DNA from: Neptunomonas japonica DSM 18939 | GTDB taxonomy: Bacteria > Pseudomonadota > Gammaproteobacteria > Pseudomonadales > Balneatricaceae | Length of the DNA: 64,000 nt | Assembly: GCF_000422765.1 (NCBI RefSeq) | Contig: NZ_AUGR01000009.1 | Coordinates: forward strand, 124,001 to 188,000 | Direction: 5' to 3' | In this document: positions 36,284 through 47,851 of the stretch, piece by piece | Layout of the letters: every line of letters begins with the position of its first letter | How positions within the stretch are numbered: position 1 is the first letter of the stretch | Program-made: the position numbers and the translations under genes | Notes under the pieces: generated by a model | Databases searched by the model: none | The model's input: only the letters and a program-made list of their open reading frames with translations | Told to the model about the DNA's origin: nothing

Positions 36284-36678
36284 TTAAGTGTAATTTCTTG
36301 TTAGGATTGGCCAAATAGCCCAGACAATGTAAGCCACTACCACTACCACTACCACAATGTTGATAAAGATAAATTCATAAATAAAAAAAAGATAACGATG
36401 TAGGGAAGCAAAAGCACCTGCCGTACTTAGTCTTATAAAATGGCGTAGAACCAATCGGTCTACAAATAATATTAATCCCCCCCAATAAGAACATAATTTA
36501 CTCGACCTTCAAGACTAAGATTACCCCAACCAAAAACCACGTACCAAGAAATCAACGAAATAGATAAAATTAAAGACGTCCAACCAAAGTTTTCCCTTCG
36601 CCAATGTCGAGTCGACTTATCCTCTTCGCTTTCATACGGCAAAGTAACTTCTTTTGGTCTTCCTGATCTACGTTCCAT
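36284..36678 (-). pseudogene. Multi-span membrane protein interrupted by a frameshift at a G7 tract
   Basis: From the ATG at 36678 the frame reads MERRSGRPKEVTLPYESEE, then a TM (WTSLILSISLISWYVVFGW) and GRVNYVLIGG, and stops right after a run of seven G. Adding one G restores a long frame continuing GGLILFVDRLVLRHFIRL, YLFFIYEFIFINIV and WAIWPIL to a stop at 36284-36286, giving about 131 residues with three or four spans. Both halves look like one membrane protein. An upstream ATG at 36717 is also possible. The cause may be phase variation, recent decay or a sequencing error. No family recognised. Confidence 0.7.
36477..36483. repeat. Homopolymer C7/G7 at the membrane-protein frameshift
   Basis: Seven C on the plus strand (seven G in the coding sense). 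Eight G would join the two membrane-protein half frames. Short G/C tracts of this kind are typical slippage sites in phase-variable genes and also common sites of sequencing error. Confidence 0.8.
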
Positions 36679-36826
36679 TATTGAATAACATCCCTGAACT
36701 AGCTTTAATAATTCCATTCCAGCATTTTAATCGTTTAGAGCCATATTAGCCGAACTATAAGCGATACCTAAAAAACGCCACAAATAAAGAACCAGCCGCG
36801 CAGATAAGTAGACATATGCTCTCGCG

Positions 36827-37411
36827 TTACTTATATATAGGTAATATCTCTATATCAGGTAGGTTGTCTGCTACCTCTTGGTAGCTTTTTAATGAGAGCG
36901 CTTTGATAATAGCAGGATGGGGCTGGGCCCATATTTCAGGCAGATCAGCTTCACCTTGAGTGGAAATGGAATACGCGAGCTTCTCTATCGGCGGGCAAAA
37001 CTGTGCAGATACACCTTCTTTGTTACCTCTGGCATCCAGACGATACCAGCCGAATTTCTCAAGGTAGACGGCATTAAGGCCGTGCAAACAAAATGGTGAT
37101 TTATCATTAGTAATGGTCAAACGCTGGTAGCACAAACCTGCGGGAATATTATTAGCACGCAGCAAGGCCGCCAACAAATGGCTCTTGGCATAGCAATAAC
37201 CTGTTTTGTGTGCAAGTGCATCAGAGGCCTTGCAGGTCACGGGATTCATTTTATAATCCCAGCTGTGCTTAATTTCATCCCTAACAAATTCAAAGCATGC
37301 TCTGGCAATTTCCTCAGGGTCACTAAGCCCTTCTGCTAAATTTCTCGCTTTAGAAAAAACCGCTGGCGCTCGCCAGTCGATATGCTCGCTTACTTCTAAG
37401 TATGTATTCAT
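36827..37411 (-). CDS. Transglutaminase-like cysteine-protease-fold protein
   Basis: A 194-residue cytoplasmic protein with the transglutaminase-core triad: Cys in KTGYCYAKSHLLAALLRANNIPAG (about 73), His in FCLHGLNAVYLE (about 112) and Asp in YRLDARGNK (about 127). Such stand-alone domains act as proteases or amidases; the substrate is unknown. Its start overlaps the stop of the upstream YjbR-like gene by 4 bp (ATGA), indicating translational coupling in a three-gene operon with 37408-37770 and 37772-38122. Confidence 0.88.
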   Translation of the reverse strand: MNTYLEVSEHIDWRAPAVFSKARNLAEGLSDPEEIARACFEFVRDEIKHSWDYKMNPVTCKASDALAHKTGYCYAKSHLLAALLRANNIPAGLCYQRLTITNDKSPFCLHGLNAVYLEKFGWYRLDARGNKEGVSAQFCPPIEKLAYSISTQGEADLPEIWAQPHPAIIKALSLKSYQEVADNLPDIEILPIYK

Positions 37412-37770
37412 TCATTTTCAGTCCATTGATTTTGTAGCTTCTTAGACAGGCTGCTCATTGCTTTTTGATAAGACCATAACACCAGCTGCTTGAGGTACTC
37501 TTCATTCATTGCTTGTACATTGATGATAGTAATCCAGTGAAAACGGTGCATGTATCTGGCGGGCTTTATACCTGCTTGATCTGTTAGCTCAAGAAACCTT
37601 TCGTGTGTCACTCTAATACTGAAGCGCCATATTTCAGGCTCGCTTGTTTTAAAATAGGCGAACTTCTTTTGGCCAATCGAAAATGACAAGATATTAGAGG
37701 GGTGCATGCTTTCATTCTCAGCTGCACCCGCAAAAGATTGGCAGTAGCTTTTTAGCTGATCGGTATTCAC
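37408..37770 (-). CDS. MmcQ/YjbR-family protein
   Basis: A 120-residue CyaY-like-fold protein of the MmcQ/YjbR family. It shows the usual N-terminal helix (LKSYCQSFAGAAENESMHPSNILSF), strand FAYFKTSEPEIWRFSIRV, and the C-terminal helix YLKQLVLWSYQKAMSSL. Members are annotated as DNA-binding but their role is not established. It is the middle gene of an operon, one base after the upstream gene and overlapping the transglutaminase-like gene by 4 bp. Confidence 0.85.
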   Translation of the reverse strand: MNTDQLKSYCQSFAGAAENESMHPSNILSFSIGQKKFAYFKTSEPEIWRFSIRVTHERFLELTDQAGIKPARYMHRFHWITIINVQAMNEEYLKQLVLWSYQKAMSSLSKKLQNQWTENE

Positions 37771-37771
37771 C

Positions 37772-38122
37772 TTACCAGTCGCGCCACTGCTCTGTTAAAT
37801 CGTCTTCGTAGTCATGCCCTGCATGCTGAATTACCAAGCTGACTAATGCACAAAAGTCTTCTTGCTGATGCGTTTCGAGTAGTTGCTTTTCGTGCTTTTC
37901 ATTAATCATATTAAGCGTTTTTACTAATCGCTCTACTTGAGTGGAGATCCACGAGAAATCAGATTTTTGCTCGCTGCTATCAATCGTATTAATAAAAGCA
38001 GTTAGAATTTCATCACACTCATCAACATCTTTTTTCAAATATGCAGGCTCATCGTCATCTTCGATGAAATCGTACATCCAATGAAGTAGGTACTTCTTTT
38101 TCTCTTCTATTTCTGCGTTCAT
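37772..38122 (-). CDS. Conserved-looking hypothetical protein, acidic
   Basis: 116 residues, acidic and helical, with no signal peptide or membrane span. An Asp/Glu-rich patch (FIEDDDEPAYLKKDVDECDE) lies near the start, and the C-terminus is DYEDDLTEQWRDW. I do not recognise the family. The size, acidity and C-terminal Trp motif are reminiscent of immunity-type proteins, but no toxin is adjacent, so I give no function. It is first in the three-gene operon with the YjbR-like and transglutaminase-like genes. Confidence 0.7.
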   Translation of the reverse strand: MNAEIEEKKKYLLHWMYDFIEDDDEPAYLKKDVDECDEILTAFINTIDSSEQKSDFSWISTQVERLVKTLNMINEKHEKQLLETHQQEDFCALVSLVIQHAGHDYEDDLTEQWRDW

Positions 38123-38195
38123 TTCTAGCGTATTCCGGCAATAGTAAACAATCTGTTAATTATGATTGGGAATACTAATAACTCCTACAGATTTA

Positions 38196-39065
38196 TCAAT
38201 CTAAGTGTTCACTTAAATAATCTACTAAGCCCCTTACCTTTGGTGAAAGGTGTCTGTTATGCGGGTACAGCGCCCAAACGCCTTCATCTGATGGCTGGTG
38301 GTTCGTTAGTAGCGCTATTAGCTCACCACTTTGAAGATGCTCTTGCACATAGTAATCAGGCAGCTGAACAATGCCTAAGCCTTTTAAAGCTGCATCCAGT
38401 AAAGCGACACCGCTGTTGTAGTTAAGGCGACCATGTATTTTAACGTTTCGCTCTTGTCGATTATCCTGAAAGCGCCAGTACTCCAGAGTGCCTTGTAAGC
38501 AGTTATGATGTTCTAACTCTGATATGAGATGAGGCTCACCATGAGTAGAAAGGTAATCATGTGATGCGCACACATATAAGCGACGAGACGAGAGTCGTTT
38601 TGCCATCATGCTAGAGTCTTCAAGCTTCCCTAGACGTATTGCCAAGTCAAAGCCACTTTCAATCAGGTCAACTTTTTGATTGGTAAACGTACAATGAACA
38701 GCAAGATCAGAATACTGGTTCACAAAATCATTAATCAAGGGCGCTATTTTGCTTTCACCATAAGTGGTTGGCGCTGTGACTTTTAGATTTCCCCGCGGCG
38801 CGCTTTGAAGATTACTTAAGGCGCGTTCAGCATTTTCTAATCCATCCAATACTTGGCGACAGTGTTGATAATAGATCTCTCCTGCTTCTGTTACCGCGAC
38901 CTTGCGGGTAGTGCGGTAAAATAACTTGGTCGCTAGTCTACTCTCTAGAGCGCTCACCTGCCTGCTTACCTGAGCCGTCGAGATTCCGAGCTGTTTAGCC
39001 GCAGCGGTAAAGCTTTCTTTTTCGGCTACAGCAACAAACTCCGATACGCCTTCCCAATTAAACAT
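38196..39065 (-). CDS. LysR-family regulator divergent from formaldehyde-oxidation genes
   Basis: A 289-residue LysR protein with the N-terminal winged HTH (AVAEKESFTAAAKQLGISTAQVSRQVSALESRL, about 10-45) and a substrate-binding effector domain with CrgA/YafC-type patterns (GNLKVTAPTTYGESKIAPLINDF, SGFDLAIRLGKLEDSSMMAKRL). It is divergent from frmA with a 111-bp gap, the usual arrangement of the regulator of S-(hydroxymethyl)glutathione dehydrogenase in many proteobacteria. It probably senses formaldehyde-derived stress (inference). Confidence 0.93.
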   Translation of the reverse strand: MFNWEGVSEFVAVAEKESFTAAAKQLGISTAQVSRQVSALESRLATKLFYRTTRKVAVTEAGEIYYQHCRQVLDGLENAERALSNLQSAPRGNLKVTAPTTYGESKIAPLINDFVNQYSDLAVHCTFTNQKVDLIESGFDLAIRLGKLEDSSMMAKRLSSRRLYVCASHDYLSTHGEPHLISELEHHNCLQGTLEYWRFQDNRQERNVKIHGRLNYNSGVALLDAALKGLGIVQLPDYYVQEHLQSGELIALLTNHQPSDEGVWALYPHNRHLSPKVRGLVDYLSEHLD

Positions 39066-39173
39066 TATTACCAGCTCGTAAAAGTGATTTGATAAAACAA
39101 TAGATTATCATTTATTAGGAAACAACTAGAATCTACTTATCAGTTTTTAATAGACAACCAGATAAGAGAGTAA

Positions 39174-40307
<1,134 letters not shown>

Positions 40308-40321
40308 CTGAGCTAATGCGG

Positions 40322-40373
40322 CGGCCTTTTTGTAACGCTTTTTTTATAACAAATGAAACTACACAAAAGGCCG
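40322..40373. repeat. Inverted repeat between frmA and fghA
   Basis: CGGCCTTTT (40322-40330) and AAAAGGCCG (40365-40373) form 9-bp arms around a 34-nt loop containing a T7 run. It could fold in the frmA-fghA mRNA and attenuate or stabilise the transcript. The right arm overlaps the region before the fghA start. Confidence 0.6.
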
Positions 40374-40386
40374 TACGGAGTCCTGT

Positions 40387-41226
40387 ATGACAATAGAAAA
40401 TCTTAGTCGCAATAAAAGCTTTGGTGGCTGGAACAAACAGTATAGCCACCACTCAATAAGCTTGAATTGCCAGATGCGCTTTGCTATTTACTTACCACCT
40501 CAAACACTAACGGGGGCCAAGGTACCTGTGCTGTACTGGTTGTCTGGCCTCACCTGTAGTGATGAAAACTTTATGCAAAAAGCCAATGCTCAGCGTATTG
40601 CTGCTGAATTGGGTATTGCTATTGTGGCGCCGGACACTAGCCCTCGCGGTGATGATGTTGCAGATGAAGATAGCTACGATCTAGGTAAAGGTGCTGGTTT
40701 CTATGTTAATGCCACACAAGAGCCTTGGAAGAGCCATTATCAGATGTACGACTATGTCGTATCAGAGCTTCCGGCTCTTATTGAAAAGACTTTCCCGGTT
40801 ACTGCGCAGCGAGCCATCTCCGGGCACTCTATGGGTGGGCACGGCGCACTGACTATCGCTATGCGCAACCCAGACAGATACAGCTCTGTATCTGCATTTA
40901 GTCCAATCAACAATCCGATGAACTGCCCGTGGGGTGAGAAAGCATTCTCTGCTTACCTAGGGAAGGACAAAGAGACATGGCGCCAGCACGATGCTAGTGA
41001 GCTGATGAAGTCAGCAACACAGCTAGTGCCAGCGCTGGTTGATCAGGGTGAAGCAGATGACTTTTTAGCGACACAGCTAAAGCCTGAAGCTTTGATAGCT
41101 GCAAGCCAAGTAAGTGGCTACCCGTTACAGCTTCGCCACCATGAAGGCTATGACCACAGCTATTACTTTATCGCTAGTTTTATTGAAGAGCATTTACGCT
41201 TTCATGCAGAGCTTTTTAAGACTTAG
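40387..41226 (+). CDS. fghA: S-formylglutathione hydrolase
   Basis: Esterase-D family serine hydrolase (EC 3.1.2.12) that splits S-formylglutathione to formate and glutathione. The 279 residues are typical. The nucleophile is in SGHSMGGHGAL (about Ser147), preceded by the family strings LYWLSGLTCSDENFMQKA and PDTSPRGDDV; the catalytic His is in GYDHSYYFIASF. CGGAG lies just before the ATG. It is probably co-transcribed with frmA. Confidence 0.98.
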   Translation: MTIENLSRNKSFGGWNKQYSHHSISLNCQMRFAIYLPPQTLTGAKVPVLYWLSGLTCSDENFMQKANAQRIAAELGIAIVAPDTSPRGDDVADEDSYDLGKGAGFYVNATQEPWKSHYQMYDYVVSELPALIEKTFPVTAQRAISGHSMGGHGALTIAMRNPDRYSSVSAFSPINNPMNCPWGEKAFSAYLGKDKETWRQHDASELMKSATQLVPALVDQGEADDFLATQLKPEALIAASQVSGYPLQLRHHEGYDHSYYFIASFIEEHLRFHAELFKT

Positions 41227-41249
41227 GTAATCCAGTCGTCGAGTTAAAT

Positions 41250-41299
41250 AAATGGAGTATATCAAGGCAATTGTATCGCCCTTATGTACTCCATTTTTG
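41250..41299. terminator. Bidirectional terminator candidate between fghA and ectD
   Basis: AAATGGAGTA (41250-41259) and TACTCCATTT (41287-41296) form a 10-bp stem, T-rich on both outgoing sides. The 27-nt loop is long for a classic terminator. It lies between two convergent stop codons (41226 and 41304). Confidence 0.65.
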
Positions 41300-41303
41300 T
41301 TTA

Positions 41304-42200
41304 TTACAGAGGCTTTATATGCTCACGGCTACAGATGTATTCAGGTCTTGGTGGCTGCTCACAAAAAGGCGAAGTTACCTGGTTACTGACAGCGTTATAG
41401 ACAAAGAATACGTTTGAGCGGGGTTCTGGTGAGATGTTGCCATTGGATCCGTGCATAGTATTGCAATCAAATATAATGACGCTGCCTGGTTTGCACTTGG
41501 CCGATACAATACCACCCTTATTAGTCATATCCTCTAGCTGCGTATCTGAAGGCACACCGTACTCTTGCTTCTTGAGTGATGCTTCATAATGGTTATCCGG
41601 CGTCTCCCCTTCGCAAGCGGCATACTGTAGATGAGAGCCTGGGATCAGCATCAATGGGCCGTTATACTCAAAGTTCTCGGTTAGCGTAATCGACATACTC
41701 AATGCTCGCATTCGAGGCATTCCATCTTCGACATGCCAAGTTTCAAAGTCTGAATGCCAATAGAATTCTTTTCCCCGAAAGCCAGGTTTATAGTTCAGCC
41801 GGGATTGATGAATATAAACTTCATCATCGAGAATATAGCGAGCCAGATCAGCTAGCCGCTTATCAGCGGCTAGAGCTTTAAAAGTGGGACTGCTTTCATG
41901 TATACGAAAAATTGAGCGTACATCACCGCTTTCTGGTTCGGTGATTGTTTCTCCGGGCGCTACCGCGGCAGAACTACGACGCAAACGCTCCAGTTCATCT
42001 TGAAACGTTTGTATTTCAGTTTCTGAAAACACGCCTTCCAATAGCATGAACCCCTTCTCTGCGTAGTGTGTAATCTGCTGCGCAGAAACCGGTCGCTCCT
42101 TATCTTGTGGGGCATAAACGGTAGAGTCCTGGCGCTCAATAAATTGAGCGCCTCCCTGACGAGAAGGATAAATATCAGTCGTTTTCTTTAGACTGCTCAT
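41304..42200 (-). CDS. ectD: Ectoine hydroxylase
   Basis: Fe(II)/2-oxoglutarate dioxygenase (EC 1.14.11.55) making 5-hydroxyectoine from ectoine. The 298 residues match EctD. The signature FYWHSDFETWHVEDGMPRMRA holds the iron ligands His and Asp; the distal His is in DCNTMHGSNGN; RLNYKPGF and MLIPGSH are also conserved. It follows ectC by 13 bp and is last in the ectABCD operon, so the cell should make hydroxyectoine for osmotic and thermal protection. Confidence 0.98.
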   Translation of the reverse strand: MSSLKKTTDIYPSRQGGAQFIERQDSTVYAPQDKERPVSAQQITHYAEKGFMLLEGVFSETEIQTFQDELERLRRSSAAVAPGETITEPESGDVRSIFRIHESSPTFKALAADKRLADLARYILDDEVYIHQSRLNYKPGFRGKEFYWHSDFETWHVEDGMPRMRALSMSITLTENFEYNGPLMLIPGSHLQYAACEGETPDNHYEASLKKQEYGVPSDTQLEDMTNKGGIVSAKCKPGSVIIFDCNTMHGSNGNISPEPRSNVFFVYNAVSNQVTSPFCEQPPRPEYICSREHIKPL

Positions 42201-42213
42201 ACAAATGCTCCAC

Positions 42214-42618
42214 TTAAGCTGATATTGCTTCGGCTTCTAATTCGTATGCGCCTTCTGCGTTATGAACCTCTTTACCACTGAGTGGTGGGTTAAATACACA
42301 GGCCATCTTCATCTCTTCAAAAGCACGCAAAATATGCTTGTCGTGTTTATCAAGTATGTAGAGCGTACCCGGCTTAATTGGGAACTTCTTTCCATCAGCC
42401 AAGGTTTCTACCTCGCCTTCACCCGATATGCAGTAAACAGATTCCAGATGGTTCTGATAATGCATCTGAAAATCTGCATGCTTATAAATAGTGGTGATAT
42501 GAAAGGAGAAGCCCATATTATCATCTTTGAGCAGCATTCGAGTACTCTCCCAGTTACCGTCTGGGGATACAATTCTACGATTACTCTGCTCTGCCGATAT
42601 TAGGTCGCGTACGATCAT
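42214..42618 (-). CDS. ectC: L-ectoine synthase
   Basis: Cupin-fold enzyme (EC 4.2.1.108) that cyclises N-gamma-acetyl-diaminobutyrate to ectoine. The 134 residues are typical. Start [16 protein letters not shown], then [42 protein letters not shown] (metal-binding cupin motif) and [14 protein letters not shown]. Third gene of the operon, 47 bp after ectB. Confidence 0.98.
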   Translation of the reverse strand: MIVRDLISAEQSNRRIVSPDGNWESTRMLLKDDNMGFSFHITTIYKHADFQMHYQNHLESVYCISGEGEVETLADGKKFPIKPGTLYILDKHDKHILRAFEEMKMACVFNPPLSGKEVHNAEGAYELEAEAISA

Positions 42619-42665
42619 TTTTTTTCCTTTTAAATTATTCTATTCCATCTCTGCTAGTGGCTTGC

Positions 42666-44527
<1,862 letters not shown>

Positions 44528-44743
44528 TGAGTTCCGAATATTTAGTATTTGATATATTTAGTGTTACGAATTACTTATATATTATGTACATACTAAAACT
44601 CGCTATACAACCCTAAAGATGGTTATATTTTGAGCAAACGGGCATATTATTTAATTTGTAATGCAAACAAATACTATTAATCAATAGATAAAAGACGAGG
44701 GTATACGTAGAATTGCCCAACAAATATAAGTACAGAGAAATTG

Positions 44744-45238
44744 ATGGAAAACAGCCAGAAAGCACTAGTACTGCTACGCCAGATCATTCGCTCTACCGAT
44801 ATGCAGGTAAAAGAAATCAGTAGCCGAACCGGACTCACCCCGCCGCAACTTATGGTAATGCAAACATTGCGTGAAAGTGGTCAACTCACTTCGGGAGAAC
44901 TTGCCAAAGAGATAGTGCTTACTCAGGCTACTGTCACTAGTATTTTGGACCGTCTTGAGAAAAAGGAATTGGTCGCCCGGGAGCGCGGTACAAACGACAA
45001 ACGAAAAGTTTGGGTGAGCCTTACCGATGAAGGAGCCGACTTAATGAAAGGGGCTCCCACAACACAGCAGGATATCTTTTTGCGGCACTTTGATGACATC
45101 CAAGACTGGGAGCAATCAATGGTCGTGGCTAGTCTTGAGAGAGTAGCTTTCATGTTAAATGCGCAGCACTTAAATGCTGCACCCGTATTAGATATTGGCC
45201 AGCTTGATCGTGAGCAGAATGAGGATTTAGAAATCTAA
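44744..45238 (+). CDS. ectR: MarR-family regulator EctR of the ectoine operon
   Basis: A 164-residue winged-helix MarR protein. The ATG at 44744 is chosen over the TTG at 44741. The DNA-binding part is SRTGLTPPQLMVMQTLRESGQLTSGELAKEIVLTQATVTSILDRLEKKELVARERGTNDKR with the wing Arg residues. It lies divergently from ectA, the standard position of EctR, which represses ectABC at low salinity in methylotrophs and other bacteria. Assignment rests on family and position. Confidence 0.92.
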   Translation: MENSQKALVLLRQIIRSTDMQVKEISSRTGLTPPQLMVMQTLRESGQLTSGELAKEIVLTQATVTSILDRLEKKELVARERGTNDKRKVWVSLTDEGADLMKGAPTTQQDIFLRHFDDIQDWEQSMVVASLERVAFMLNAQHLNAAPVLDIGQLDREQNEDLEI

Positions 45239-45331
45239 ATAACTCATTGAATTTTCAGTATAAATATATAATTATTTTATGCTAATTATTGAAGGCTGAC
45301 ATATTAAAATACTATTATTCTTTGGAGAAGA

Positions 45332-46252
45332 CTAGCTATTGGCTTCTCCATAACTAATGCTCAGTTCTGATATTAGCTCACCCAATACGCCTCTTAGCCA
45401 TTCTAACCCTACATCTCGATCGTTACGAGTGTGCCACGCTATGGATATAGACGCTGGTGGGATTGCTAGCGGTACAGGTTTTACAATGACCTCTCCCCTT
45501 ATGGCTGCATTTGCAATAACTGGGTAAGGCAAAACAGTAATCAAATTTGATCCACGTATTATTTCTACAGCACCAGAGAAACTGTTAACGGTCATCGCTA
45601 TACGCCGCTGCAAACCTTGTTTCTCTAACTCAGAGTCAACGATACCTTTTGCATCCCCCGATAAGGATACAAATAGATGGTCGTGGCTAATAAAGCGACC
45701 GAGCGTTAACACAGAGCTAGCTAACTCATGCTCAGGACGCATTAAACAAACAAAGTGGTTATCAAGTATCCACTTACTATGAATCAAAGGGCTTGAGCCT
45801 GGGTAGTAATCTAATACTAAGTCTACATCCGCATCGAGCAAGAGCTGCTCTCCATCCGCTTTATAGGGCACTGCATGTATATCGATACCAGGAGCATGCT
45901 TTTCGATATGTTTGCGTAGAGGAAGCCATAACATGCCTGTCATACCGTCCGTTAATGCAATTCTAAATTGCCGTTTCGCATAAAGAGGAACAAAGTGAGC
46001 GGGAGTAACTGCTTGCTGAATTTCAGCAAGTGGTGGTGATACTTGTTGCCACAGTTTTTCGGCATAAGGTGTGGGGCGTACTCCACGGCCGTGTTTAACA
46101 AAGAGCGGATCTTTCCAATAATGGCGCATTCTAGCGATAGCATTCGACACCGAAGGCTGAGTCATAGATAAACGCTCAGCGGCTGCAGTAACAGACTGCT
46201 CAGTCATAATCGCATCAAACATTACAATTAAGTTTAAATCGGTTTTAGACAT
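45332..46252 (-). CDS. LysR-family regulator (NodD/PcpR-like)
   Basis: A 306-residue LysR protein. The HTH is near residues 5-60 (MFDAIMTEQSVTAAAERLSMTQPSVSNAIARMRHYWKDPLFVKHGRGVRPTPYA), the variant seen in NodD/LinR-type members. The effector domain follows. Divergent from the quinone oxidoreductase gene across 134 bp containing 10-bp inverted arms, so it probably controls that gene (inference). Confidence 0.9.
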   Translation of the reverse strand: MSKTDLNLIVMFDAIMTEQSVTAAAERLSMTQPSVSNAIARMRHYWKDPLFVKHGRGVRPTPYAEKLWQQVSPPLAEIQQAVTPAHFVPLYAKRQFRIALTDGMTGMLWLPLRKHIEKHAPGIDIHAVPYKADGEQLLLDADVDLVLDYYPGSSPLIHSKWILDNHFVCLMRPEHELASSVLTLGRFISHDHLFVSLSGDAKGIVDSELEKQGLQRRIAMTVNSFSGAVEIIRGSNLITVLPYPVIANAAIRGEVIVKPVPLAIPPASISIAWHTRNDRDVGLEWLRGVLGELISELSISYGEANS

Positions 46253-46264
46253 AATTGCTTCCCG

Positions 46265-46331
46265 TTCATTCTTTTTAAATCATCATATAAATCAATGAAT
46301 AACATATTAACTATAAATTAGAAAGAATGAA
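46265..46331. promoter_or_regulatory. Widely spaced inverted repeat in a LysR/oxidoreductase divergent promoter
   Basis: TTCATTCTTT (46265-46274) and AAAGAATGAA (46322-46331) are perfect 10-bp inverted arms with centres 57 bp apart. LysR tetramers contact two half regions spaced on this scale, so this may be the regulator's bipartite site. The flanking DNA is AT-rich and chance matching is possible. Confidence 0.4.
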
Positions 46332-46386
46332 TAAATTCTGTGAAACTTTATCTCAACATTTAATAACTCATTAAGAGATAAGCATC

Positions 46387-47316
46387 ATGAAAGCAGCATT
46401 TATTACTCAATATGGTAGCGACGCAAAAGTTACGCTAGGCGATCTTCCTACGCCTGCCTATTCATCTACTCAAGTGTTAATCAAAGTAAGCGCTGCAGGT
46501 GTTAACCCTGTTGATTTTCATGTCCGCAACGGCATGCTGTCTAATTCAAATACTCATACCCTTCCATTGATTTTAGGTTGGGATGCTGCCGGCATAATTG
46601 CTCATGTAGGTGACGATGTTGATCATCTAAAGGTAGGTGACGAAGTGTTTGTCTTTTCTCCTATTGATCAACAAGGTACATACGCTGAGTTTTTGGCTGT
46701 TGATGCCAACTTGGTAGCTATAAAACCAACCGCGTTAAGTATGACTGAAAGCGCTGGTGTGCCGTTGGCAGCGCTGACAGCACTGCAAGGACTTATGGCT
46801 GGGCAGCTCAAAAAAGACCAAAGCGTTCTGATTTTAGGTGGCTCTGGGGGGGTGGGTGGTTTTGCGATTCAAATTGCCAAATCCATTGGGGCTCATATAA
46901 TCACTACCGCTTCAGCTAAAAATGAGGAATATGTTAAGAGCTTAGGTGCTGATGAGGTTATCGACTATAAAAGCGTAGAGTTTGATGATGTTGTAAAAAA
47001 TATTGATGTGGTTTTTGTCACAACCAATGGTAATGATGTAGTAGCGCGATCGCTACAGATCACTAAAAAAGGAGGTTACGTAGTATCAACACTAGATGAT
47101 ATTGATAGCAGTGTTGCTGAGGCGTCTGCTGTGAACTTCAGCCGTATGTGGGTCCAACCTAATAGCAGCCATTTAGAGGAAATTTGCGAATTGATTGATA
47201 ATAAAAAAATCATAGTGAAAATTGACTCAGTTTACCCCTTGGTTGAGGCAAACGATGCAGTACTCAAAAGCGAGAGTAACCGAGCCGTAGGTAAAATTAT
47301 TATAAACATGGAATAA
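46387..47316 (+). CDS. NAD(P)H:quinone oxidoreductase-like, medium-chain dehydrogenase superfamily
   Basis: A 309-residue zeta-crystallin/QOR-like protein without the zinc ligands of alcohol dehydrogenases. N-terminal GroES-like domain (GVNPVDFHVRNGML, ILGWDAAGIIAHVGDDV), then a Rossmann domain with LILGGSGGVGGFAIQIAKSIGAHIITTAS, a nucleotide-binding AxxGxxG-type motif. It likely reduces quinones or enals with NADPH. Divergent from the LysR gene at 45332-46252, its probable regulator. Confidence 0.92.
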   Translation: MKAAFITQYGSDAKVTLGDLPTPAYSSTQVLIKVSAAGVNPVDFHVRNGMLSNSNTHTLPLILGWDAAGIIAHVGDDVDHLKVGDEVFVFSPIDQQGTYAEFLAVDANLVAIKPTALSMTESAGVPLAALTALQGLMAGQLKKDQSVLILGGSGGVGGFAIQIAKSIGAHIITTASAKNEEYVKSLGADEVIDYKSVEFDDVVKNIDVVFVTTNGNDVVARSLQITKKGGYVVSTLDDIDSSVAEASAVNFSRMWVQPNSSHLEEICELIDNKKIIVKIDSVYPLVEANDAVLKSESNRAVGKIIINME

Positions 47317-47452
47317 AAGGCTACTGATTTATATATAACAATTTTCCACGCCATAAAGAGTGGCGCTCTAAAGCTCGCTCTTTCTCTTATTAGCGCATAA
47401 TTTTCAGACTTAATGAGTAACCACTCTAACTAAGCCCTATACAGGCATGTAT

Positions 47453-47851
47453 TTAATGTTCTGAAAATGCCAGCCTAGTACCCTGCATGGCAAAACTGGC
47501 TGAAAAAGTGCGTTGGATATACTTCATAGCTTCAGGTGAGCTAACCACATATCGACTGACTTTATTTGCTAGCAATCCATACCCAATAAAGACCAATAAC
47601 GTTAATGCCATAAACACTCCACCTAGTAATAGCATACCGAGTAATGGGGTGTTTGTATTTTGTGGGATAAATTGAGGTAGAAATGCTAAAAAGAACAGTG
47701 ATAGTTTTGGGTTTAAAATATTAATTAAAAAACCTTTAATACTAACCTTCAGCATACTCTCTGTACGCTTACTATCATCTAATGCAAAAGCCCCTGCACC
47801 CTTCCACATATTCCATGCTAGTTGTGCTGACATAAATATGTCATCCGCCAA
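47453..47851 (-). pseudogene. LysE/RhtB-family exporter, 5'-truncated
   Basis: The 132 codons contain only the C-terminal two thirds of a LysE-type amino-acid exporter (LAWNMWKGAGAFALDD, FLINILNPKLSLFFLAFLPQF, then two more spans), which is normally about 205 residues. About 70 N-terminal residues and the first spans are missing. The remaining frame begins within LAW just at the 3' end of the upstream GST gene and overlaps it by 11 bp. This looks like a deletion that fused the GST end to the middle of lysE. Probably non-functional. Confidence 0.82.

Noticed and set aside
36084-36287. 67-codon plus-strand frame
   Set aside because: No Shine-Dalgarno sequence or domain; lies partly over the membrane-protein relic on the other strand.
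36325-36355. Short CCACTA-type direct repeats (ACC/ACT triplets)
   Set aside because: They encode the Val-rich membrane span of the interrupted membrane protein and are not an independent repeat array.
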